Assembly: GCA_047495785.1 (NCBI GenBank)
Contig: JBLDXI010000016.1
Location: 124,001-188,000 of the forward strand
Length of the DNA: 64,000 nt
Reading direction: 5' to 3'
Origin: Lepidodermella squamata
Taxonomy: Eukaryota; Gastrotricha
Below are positions 56,441 through 64,000 of the stretch, one piece after another (within the stretch, counting starts at the first letter, position 1; every line of letters begins with the position of its first letter). The translations under genes were made by a program, and so were the position numbers. Below the pieces are notes generated by a model. It was not told the DNA's origin and did no database searches. It saw nothing but the letters and a program-made list of their open reading frames with translations.

Positions 56441-57457
56441 TTAGAACGAATGAAAACTACACATCATTCGTAGCAAATTAATAAATTCTGTTGTATATCG
56501 ATCTTCCTAGTCCTAGATTGGCTGCCATTGTTTTCTTGCGTGCTAAAAACCGTATTCTTAGAACGCCCAGAATTCTGCATAACTTCTATTAGCTGATTAC
56601 CTGTATAATTTATTACATTTAAACGCATCATTCTTCTATGCGGAAACGAAGAGATTGATTTTGCGCATTTGGCAGACCCGCGGCTACACAACACATAGTG
56701 ATATGGCTTTATCGAAGCGACTCCCTGGGGACTCTTCATTGCACAACAGCTAGTGATGTTGCCAGGCACAGCGTATTCTGTTTTTAACTAAGTCAGCACA
56801 CGAGAGAGACAGGCTAAGAATACCCAGATCCCTAAATTTTAGGTTTCATAGCAGCATTTATCACAGAATACGAGTTCTACTTTTCTTCGTGAACCAATAA
56901 TTTTAACCAGTGCTATTGTTACACATAGAAGTTCTTGATCCTTTACCTGAGAATTTAGAATTCGCTTTTGGTACGTGAAATTGTAGGCCGGGTATGCAAG
57001 GTTGAAGTCCATTTTTTTTGCTGCGTCGATGTTGTGGTGGTGAGGTGGTGAATTTTGTTGTGGTAGTAGTTTTTGCAAATATTTTTTATTCATTTCCATC
57101 TAATTAATCAGCTAAAAAAATAACCGACCGCTCGACCGCACCACCATCACCACATAACAAGCCAAGAAAAAACATGGATGTGATTCATCACTGAGTTCAC
57201 TATGCTAAACACCACCTACAATGAGTATCTCCGACCTCACGAACTCAGCCAAGGTCTGCGATAGATGATTTCCGTGACAACGTTTCTTTATTCTTAAAAT
57301 TCATCTTAAAATTCAACCATAAAACCAAGATAATGATAAAATGTTATTTGGCGTTAGAAATCATATGATCTCTATGAAAAAATCGAGAATATAATGGGCA
57401 ATTACTGAATTGAAATGAAAGAAATCGGAGTTATTTTCTAACGAGTGCCTATAAGGT
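56441..57457. other. Intergenic spacer between channel paralogues 1 and 2
   Basis: No supported gene. A (CCA)n-like GGTGGTGAGGTGGTG / CACCACCATCACC pair lies near 57036-57150. Confidence 0.4.
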
Positions 57458-58606
57458 CTATATGAATCCCACGCTTCGAACAACCGTCAAGGCATAAACA
57501 TTGATTGCAAGAAAGAAAGCTGCAGTTACGCCGAGTGCGATGATATCGATGAATCTCCCAATCGTCATACCAGTCTTACGGCTGCAGGACATTAGTTTAG
57601 CTGGTTTCCTGAAGTAAGATTTATAGGTTCTCATGAAGCCACATGATGCCAATGAATAAATCGTGCAGGCCCATGCAAACAGCGAGCAAAGGTCCGTGTA
57701 GTTGCTTAGAAAAATCCGTTGTGGCTTCGGCGGGATTCGACCTATAATGCTGCCTTGCAGGAAGGTCATTGCCAGTAGAATAGTAACCGCAAAAACCGGT
57801 CGGTCCGGGATATCTGGAAGTAAAAAGAACGAAGCTATCTCTAAGCTGGACAAAACAAAGCAAGGGATCATCAGGTTGTATAGATAGAACTCAGGTTTTC
57901 GCTGGAAATGGAACGTAAAATGGGCTGAGCTTCGATTGCCAAACACGTTGATAAAATTTAAACTCTTGTTCCAGCCGAGGTAGGACCATTCTAATCCAGG
58001 GCCCATAAAATTTTCATCAACTGCTGAATCAGGGCTTGAGACGAAAACTGACGCTTTTCTGTGTTCCTGAAGAATAATTGACACAGTACAAGACTGCGTG
58101 TCGAAAGGAAAGAGGGCGAAATCCATGGGGCATAAAGATGTAAACACACCCACTCGCTGCCACAAGATGGTGATTGAATCATCTGGGGTGTTACCGTCCT
58201 TGAGTAGAATTTGTTTCTCACTGAAGCCACTCGTCATCGAAAAGTCTGAAATCGCGTTTTTGTGGTGCAAATGAGGCAGCCATGTCTGATCGCGTAAGGC
58301 GTAGATGTTATGTGGAGCTGGTCGGGTGTAGTTCTCGCAGGGTACAAACCACATTAGGGTCAAAGCTCCAGACATAGCCATAGTCTCATATGCGTCGATT
58401 ATCGCGTGAAAACGATGCGGGTTGAAAATTATTCGGATTTGTTGCGTTACACATTTCCCGGGAACATCCCATTCTCCAAGTGGACAGGTTGGGCTGTAAA
58501 CGTCTGGTAGCATGTTGCTACAGGATTCCAACATCTCCTGGCTTGGACCTTGGGCTGAACTGCTAGCTAGCACAATCGAAAGGGAGAAAAATAAGTTTGC
58601 AATCAT
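57458..58606 (-). CDS. Intronless Cys-loop ligand-gated channel, paralogue 2
   Basis: Single exon; the ATG at 58606 (MIANLFFSLSIVLASSSAQG) gives a signal peptide and 382 residues, the same length as paralogue 1, so it is preferred over the upstream in-frame ATG at 58663. The three extra N-terminal cysteines, the Cys-loop CPMDFALFPFDTQSC and the short M3-M4 loop are as in paralogue 1, to which it is closest. Differences lie mainly in loop regions near the binding site. Confidence 0.9.
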   Translation of the reverse strand: MIANLFFSLSIVLASSSAQGPSQEMLESCSNMLPDVYSPTCPLGEWDVPGKCVTQQIRIIFNPHRFHAIIDAYETMAMSGALTLMWFVPCENYTRPAPHNIYALRDQTWLPHLHHKNAISDFSMTSGFSEKQILLKDGNTPDDSITILWQRVGVFTSLCPMDFALFPFDTQSCTVSIILQEHRKASVFVSSPDSAVDENFMGPGLEWSYLGWNKSLNFINVFGNRSSAHFTFHFQRKPEFYLYNLMIPCFVLSSLEIASFFLLPDIPDRPVFAVTILLAMTFLQGSIIGRIPPKPQRIFLSNYTDLCSLFAWACTIYSLASCGFMRTYKSYFRKPAKLMSCSRKTGMTIGRFIDIIALGVTAAFFLAINVYALTVVRSVGFI

Positions 58607-59497
58607 TTTTGCTGAATGAACGGAAGGATGGTTATAGTTTGTTTTCTTTCTTGTAGATATCAATATCGATTATTGGCTTTCTTTAATTATTCCTCCGGTT
58701 CATAAACTGTCGGGGCTTGTCGAGGTTGAATTTCTGGGGGCAAACACTGAGGCACAATCTGCGAGATAAACATCACTTAGCGGCAAACTATTGGAAAAAT
58801 AAAATTGAAAACAGCTCGCTGAGTCAAAAAAGCGAATTTCCCGCAAAAATTAAACAATCAATTTTAATTTCAATCAACAAATTATTATTTCCACTTCCGC
58901 TAATCCGGTACAACTTTGAACACCTACGTCCCTGCAAACTTCAATATGCTGTGTAAATTCAACATATACGATTTTTGCCAGGTTTTAGTCGGCTCTCTGT
59001 TCTCTATGGAGCATAGTAGAGTCCAGTTAATGCGAACGAAGTCTATGAAAAACTCGAGACATTCTCCTCAAAGGCAAAATAATGAATTTCGTGTTCAAAG
59101 TTGTAATGGTGTTCAAAGTTGTACCGGCCACCCTTGCAACTTTGAGCACATGCCATTCTAAAACTACTCTATGGAAGGCTACTTTTGGCTACTTCTTCAG
59201 GGAAGTATAAGCTTGAATTCGCTGAGTTGGGGCGTGCGGATATCTGCTACGGTTATCACAGGACAACACTTCAAAGTAGACCAAAAACGTTGTTTTTACG
59301 GCATTTTTCAAAGAAGAGACTGTGTTGATAAAACTCGGCAAAATGTTAGACCTCAACGAGACCTATACTCAGTAAAATTACCAAGCCCGTGGTTTCAGAG
59401 CAAAGCTGATTTGCGTGAAATGTTCAAACTTGTACCTGTTCTAAGTTGTACCGGATTACGGTATTTCGAGAAAACATTCAACATGCGAAAAGTAAAG
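58607..59497. other. Intergenic spacer between channel paralogues 2 and 3
   Basis: No supported gene. GTACAACTTTGAACA-like segments recur near 58908, 59110 and 59445 in both orientations (for example TTCAAAGTTGTA), which suggests another small motif-bearing element. Confidence 0.4.
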
Positions 59498-60658
59498 CTA
59501 AATGTATCCGGTATCTCGAGCAACCGAAATTGCATAGATATTGATTGCCAAATAGAAAATAATTGTGATTACGAGAGCGATCATATCGACGAATCTTCCC
59601 CTGCTCATGAAGCTATCATCACTATTTTTCAGAAATGGAACTCGCTTGCTGAACCACGGCTTATAAGCCCGCGTGAAACCGCACGATGCCAATGAGTAGA
59701 TGGTACAGGCCCACGAAAACAGCGAGCAGAGATCCGTGTAAGAACTCAGGAAAACTCGCTGTGGTTTCGGCGGAATTCGGCTAAGAATACTGCTTTGTAA
59801 AACTGTAAAAGCAAGAAGGATTGTCACAGTGAAAACCGGACGGTCGGGAATTTGCGGTAACAGGAAGAAAGCAGCGATTTCCAGGCTCGACAACACCAGA
59901 GATGGTATCATCAGATTATAGATGAAAAATGCAGGCTTCCGGCGTAGATAAAACGTAAAATGAGCAGCGCTTCGATTGCCGAATACATTGACGTAGCCAT
60001 AGCTGTGATTCCAACCAAGGTATGTCCATTCCAAGCTGGGGCCCATGAATTGGTCGTCAACAGCCGACGATGAGGATGGCACGAACTTAACAGCGTTTAG
60101 ATTTGGTTGTAATACGAAAGAAACAGTGCAATTTTGGGTGTCAAACGGGAAGAGGCCAAAGTCCATTGGGCAAAGTGAGGTGAAAACGCCAACTCGCTGC
60201 CAATAAACCCCGATATTGTTTTCAACAGAAGGATCGTGGTACAGCAGAGTTCGTGTTGTGAAGCCGTCTGACATCGAGAAGTCAGAAATAGCGTTCTTAT
60301 GATGGAAATGAGGCCGCCATAATTGTTCTGTTTCAACGATTGCTGTGACGAAATCAGGTCGAGAAAAGTTTCCGCATGCCGTTCGCCATTCAACTGAAAT
60401 TGCTCCTGAAAACGTCATCGTTTCATCGGAATTGACAACTGCGTGAAATCTGTGGGGTAATAAACCGATTTCGATTGCTACTGGGGTGCAATTTCGGAAA
60501 AGCTTCGTATCGCCGGATACACAGAGCGGAGCGTAATTGTTAGGCGACAGGTAGTCGCAAGACGATAAAATGTCTTCATGGATTCTCAGACATTTGCAAG
60601 TTGCAGACAGCAGACCAAAAACTGAAAAAACGAACAGGATTTGTTTACTCGTTGCCAT
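59498..60658 (-). CDS. Intronless Cys-loop ligand-gated channel, paralogue 3
   Basis: Single exon; the ATG at 60658 (MATSKQILFVFSVFGLLSATC) gives a signal peptide and 386 residues; the open frame extends 32 codons further without signal-like sequence. N-terminal segment LRIHEDILSSCDYLSPNNY is shared with paralogue 4 and distinguishes this pair from paralogues 1 and 2. Cys-loop CPMDFGLFPFDTQNC, M1-M4 and short M3-M4 loop as in the others. Confidence 0.9.
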   Translation of the reverse strand: MATSKQILFVFSVFGLLSATCKCLRIHEDILSSCDYLSPNNYAPLCVSGDTKLFRNCTPVAIEIGLLPHRFHAVVNSDETMTFSGAISVEWRTACGNFSRPDFVTAIVETEQLWRPHFHHKNAISDFSMSDGFTTRTLLYHDPSVENNIGVYWQRVGVFTSLCPMDFGLFPFDTQNCTVSFVLQPNLNAVKFVPSSSSAVDDQFMGPSLEWTYLGWNHSYGYVNVFGNRSAAHFTFYLRRKPAFFIYNLMIPSLVLSSLEIAAFFLLPQIPDRPVFTVTILLAFTVLQSSILSRIPPKPQRVFLSSYTDLCSLFSWACTIYSLASCGFTRAYKPWFSKRVPFLKNSDDSFMSRGRFVDMIALVITIIFYLAINIYAISVARDTGYI

Positions 60659-62242
60659 ATCACCACCACGGCGAGAATGAGACATATAATTTCCAGTTAG
60701 ATCCAGTCGAACTGCCTTAAGTAAAGTTTTTGCGACGCTTGTTGTCTCAAACAATAAAAACGAGCCCAGGTCCTAGGGTTTAAAACAAATAAGTCTGAAA
60801 ATCTTTCTGAACTTCACTTTCTAACGAACAATTAAAAATAATTGTTTTCAGCCATCAAAATTTATGTAGAATTTGCGGTCAACGTGGGCGGTGATTTCGT
60901 TTCATGTTTGCTCATTCAATATCACGCTTGCACTAGGGCTCATTTAATGCCGATATGAATATAATGCTCAATGTGCATGAGGAATTATAATAAATATTAA
61001 TCGATTATTGCAAACGATTTCATGCATTTATCGTTCATTATATAAAACATGCAACAAGTGGTGAAAGGGGACTTATGGTTTCCTTTTTTATCATTATGTT
61101 CTTCACAATAGGTTGAGTAAGTAGATCGTGTTATCCCTTGCTTTGGAAAGTAGCCAGACCCCAGACGTTAACACAATTTCAGCGGATTTCAGAATCGGTT
61201 TTTCGTTTTGGCAAGTATTGTACAATGGTGAGGTCTGACTGTACCTCCTTTCCCTGCGGCGTGTCTCTTTTGAGAAACAACAAGCTGCTAGGGCAGCGGT
61301 TCCCAAGCAGTACAGGGTCGGCTGAGCGGGAATTCGATGCGCATCATTTTATTGAGGAGTTTCAAGAAATTGAGGAGTTCCATTGGCAAAGAATGCTTGA
61401 AACTCTTCAACTTCTTAAAACTTCTTTTTAAATTGATGCACAACGGATTCCCGCTTTGCGGACTTATTTGGCCACCCTGTAGTGTCCTATGACAGTGGCT
61501 TGTGCAGTGTAGAAGAGGACAATTTGCCGAAATGGGAATATAGGTAAGGGTCCCCCTCATATCGCTCAAGTTTCCGCAGGGGCCAAGGAAAATAACATAA
61601 GGGTCCCCCTGTGATTAGGCTTCGAGCCAGAGGGCTCGATGCAGAGAATGAATCGAAGTCGAAATGATTTTTAGCGAATATTTTTCATTTTGAAGAAAAT
61701 ATTGGCCAACAAAGTGTGTTCTCTGGGGCGGGTAATTCGTTTGCTCTATTGTGCGATTCTCGGCCACGGCAAAAAGTGACTGCGCTATGGAAATATCGCA
61801 GGTGAAATGGAAACTAAGCGTGTGAGCGAAGCGAGCATATTTTGCATGTTAGACATTGAAACAACCAGGTACAACTCCTCAAAAAGGAGACAATGGCTCG
61901 GGGCTTTCCCAGATATTCATTTTGGAGATTTAGTTCTCAGTTATGAAGTTTCGATTAATCATGTCGTCAGATAAAATCTGTAACGAGCTTGAATAACAAG
62001 GGACATCGATCAGTTTCAGATCAATTCTATCAATCAGAGATCAATGCTAAGTATCTCCTATCGCCTCTTGATCAGATATTTCCATGAAACAATAAAAAAC
62101 TAGACAACTCGCAAGCAATACGAGCTTTAAGTGAAAGTTTTTTCTATTTTCTCTGAAAATAGTTCAAAAATGCCTTGTTTCTTGATCTATTTGTAACATT
62201 TTTTCATTTTGAGGCCATAGGAAGACAAGAGACTTGGAAGTT
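60659..62242. other. 1.6-kb spacer without a recognised gene
   Basis: AAGGGTCCCCCT occurs twice (about 61549 and 61599). No supported frame and no complete transposon. Confidence 0.4.
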
Positions 62243-62345
62243 GAGCTGTAAACCTCTGGCAGCATGTTGCTACATGATTCCAACAGTTACTGGCTTGGAA
62301 ATTAAGCGGAACTATGCTAGCTAGCAGAATCGGAAAAGGGAAAGC
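62243..62345 (-). pseudogene. Relic of a fifth intronless channel gene (5' end)
   Basis: About 100 nt resemble the 5' coding region of paralogue 2 (58495-58595): both contain CAGCATGTTGCTACA-like and GCTAGCTAGCA segments, about 80% identical by eye. It covers the signal peptide and the first extra cysteine. Nothing else of the gene remains. Confidence 0.7.
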
Positions 62346-62568
62346 ACAATTCTCCGTCAGACTATTGAGAAATTAAGCTGGCGTAATAGCAAAAAGGATT
62401 CGATCAAACTTCACACCTTTCACTTGTCAAATATTCCCGCAAAAACTACCAATTTATATTTTCCATAATTGCTCTATTGTCATAGGTAAGGCTAGCTCAT
62501 AACTCCTAGGACGATGCTCTCAGTTTATTTCACTTGGTCTTCGCAAAAAAGTCGAAAAAGACAACAAC

Positions 62569-63735
62569 TCAAAGCGAAACGTATCCAGTATCTCGAGCAA
62601 CCGAAATTGCATAGCCATTGATCGCCAAATAGAAAATAATTGTGATCACGAGAGCGATCATATCGACGAGTCTGCCTTTTGTCATACACGTTTTATCACT
62701 GTTCCTCCACAACGGAACTCGCTTTTGGAACCACGGCTTATAGGCCCGTGCGAAACCGCACGATGCCAGGGAATAGACGGTACTGCCCCACGAGAACAAT
62801 GAGCAGAGATCCGTGTAAGAACTCAGGAACACTCGTTGAGGCTTGGGCGGAATTCTAGTCAGGATACTGCCCTGTAGAAACGTCAACGCAAGAAGGATTG
62901 TCACAGTAAAAACAGGCCTATCGGGTATTTCCGGTAACAGGAAAAAGGCAGCGATTTCCAAGCTCGACAAGACCAAGGATGGTATCATCAAATTATATAT
63001 GAAAAATTCAGGCTTCCGGCGTAGGTAAAACGTAAAATGGGCGGCGCTTCGATTTCCGAATACGTTGACATAGCCATAGCTGTGATTCCAGCCGAGGTAC
63101 GTCCATTCCAAGCTAGGGCCCATGAACTGGCCGTCAACCGCCGATGAAGGAGATGGCACGAACATAACAGCATTCCGATTCGGCTGTAGTACGAACGAAA
63201 CTGTGCAATTTTGGGAGTCGAACGGGAACAGGCTGAAGTCCATCGGGCAAAGTGAGGTGAATACACCAACTCGCTGCCAATAAACCCCGATATTGTTGGT
63301 TACAAATGGGTCATGGTACAGCAGAGTTCGAGTCGTGAAGCCGTTCGACATTGAAAAGTCAGAAATAGCGTTCTTATGGTGGAAATGAGGCCGCCATAGC
63401 TGGTCGAGTTCAACTATTGCTGTGACGAAATCAGGCCGGGAATAATTCCCACAGATCGTTCGCCACTCGACTGAGATAGCTCCAGAGAACGTCATCGTTT
63501 CGTCAGAATCAACCACCGCGTGAAATCTATGGGGCAGTAGGCCGATTTCGATCTTTACCGGTATGCAATTTCGAAATAGTTTAGTGTCGCCCGATACACA
63601 GAGCGGAGCGTAATTGTTAGGTGATAGGTAGTCGCATGACGATAAAATGTCTTCGTGAATCCTCAGACTGTTGCAGGATTCAAATAGTAGAACCAAAACA
63701 AGAATGGTGCGCACAATTGTTTTTCTGGGGCTCAT
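62569..63735 (-). CDS. Intronless Cys-loop ligand-gated channel, paralogue 4
   Basis: Single exon, 388 residues from the ATG at 63735 (MSPRKTIVRTILVLVLLFESC). Very close to paralogue 3 over the whole length, including LRIHEDILSSCDYLSPNNY at the N-terminus, Cys-loop CPMDFSLFPFDSQNC and the four helices. Paralogues 3 and 4 are the younger pair. Short M3-M4 loop as in the others. Confidence 0.9.
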   Translation of the reverse strand: MSPRKTIVRTILVLVLLFESCNSLRIHEDILSSCDYLSPNNYAPLCVSGDTKLFRNCIPVKIEIGLLPHRFHAVVDSDETMTFSGAISVEWRTICGNYSRPDFVTAIVELDQLWRPHFHHKNAISDFSMSNGFTTRTLLYHDPFVTNNIGVYWQRVGVFTSLCPMDFSLFPFDSQNCTVSFVLQPNRNAVMFVPSPSSAVDGQFMGPSLEWTYLGWNHSYGYVNVFGNRSAAHFTFYLRRKPEFFIYNLMIPSLVLSSLEIAAFFLLPEIPDRPVFTVTILLALTFLQGSILTRIPPKPQRVFLSSYTDLCSLFSWGSTVYSLASCGFARAYKPWFQKRVPLWRNSDKTCMTKGRLVDMIALVITIIFYLAINGYAISVARDTGYVSL

Positions 63736-64000
63736 TTTATCACAATATCGACAGAGACAAAATTACCAAATGTATACCATTGAGCTGGTTAATATTTAAT
63801 TATTCCTAATGAGCTCGATAGCTTTGAGCCCAAATGAATCCATATTCAAAATGTTTAATGATATGACATCGATGATGTGAAGATTAATTGTAAGATTTTA
63901 TTAAAACAACTTGTCAAGCTAATATTTGATTCCAGCTTTCATGATATCAGAATGAATCCATAGTAGACGCTCGATCATTTCTCTTCGCAATATTTGTTCA
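63736..64000. other. Right edge of window, no recognised gene
   Basis: AT-rich upstream region of paralogue 4. No TATA box of consensus form seen. Confidence 0.4.

Noticed and set aside
61292-61320. hAT terminal repeat (CAGCGGTTCCCAA)
   Set aside because: No matching inverted end and no 8-bp duplication were found within 1 kb.
1-64000. CRISPR arrays, rRNA genes, bacterial operons
   Set aside because: None seen; the window is eukaryotic, with spliced genes throughout.

Overview
This window is nuclear DNA of a compact-genome invertebrate animal. Every gene that can be resolved is metazoan: polycystin-1, Kunitz, Sushi, DM9, Ly6, a seven-helix receptor, ENPP and Cys-loop channels. Genes are split by GT-AG introns, most of them only 47-61 nt long. 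The intergenic DNA is AT-rich and full of small non-autonomous DNA transposons. The organism cannot be fixed from sequence alone. Very short introns, an IRG-type GTPase relic and MITE-rich spacers would fit an appendicularian tunicate, but a nematode or another compact-genome invertebrate is not excluded.

Layout. 2-6279 (+) is the 3' part of a polycystin-1-like gene (REJ, GPS, PLAT, channel helices). 6575-8870 (+) joins a serine-protease homologue, a Sushi domain and ankyrin repeats. 9294-14822 holds two almost identical copies of a 1.05 kb block, each with a small secreted Kunitz-like gene on the minus strand, on either side of a five-exon chymotrypsin-fold protease (12153-13597, -). 15409-22341 holds two minus-strand genes of what looks like an undescribed secreted family, with a DM9 gene (19245-19961, +) between them. 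A Ly6-like last exon lies at 24752-25110 (+).

25520-42302 is a rearranged tandem array of four copies of one seven-helix receptor gene (one truncated, three apparently intact with a conserved short intron). The c-d interval has been enlarged by at least four different MITEs, a large perfect palindrome and a broken IRG GTPase. 42656-43075 (-) is a protease fragment; 44980-47552 (+) is an eight-exon catalytically dead protease with two Sushi domains and a hydrophobic tail; 48057-51400 (+) is a two-exon ENPP-type ectophosphodiesterase.

51671-64000 (-) is a cluster of five Cys-loop ligand-gated channel genes: one with introns and four intronless tandem paralogues, plus a relic of a sixth.

Biologically the window is dominated by secreted or surface proteins: protease-fold proteins, Kunitz inhibitors, DM9, Ly6, ENPP, receptors and channels. 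Many are recently duplicated families. Two of the protease-fold genes have lost the catalytic serine. The strongest unexplained signals are the new two-exon secreted family with a fixed 37-residue spacing between its cysteines, and a set of unrelated-sequence foldback elements that all share one architecture: arms made of many copies of a private 7-14 nt motif, inverted in the opposite arm.
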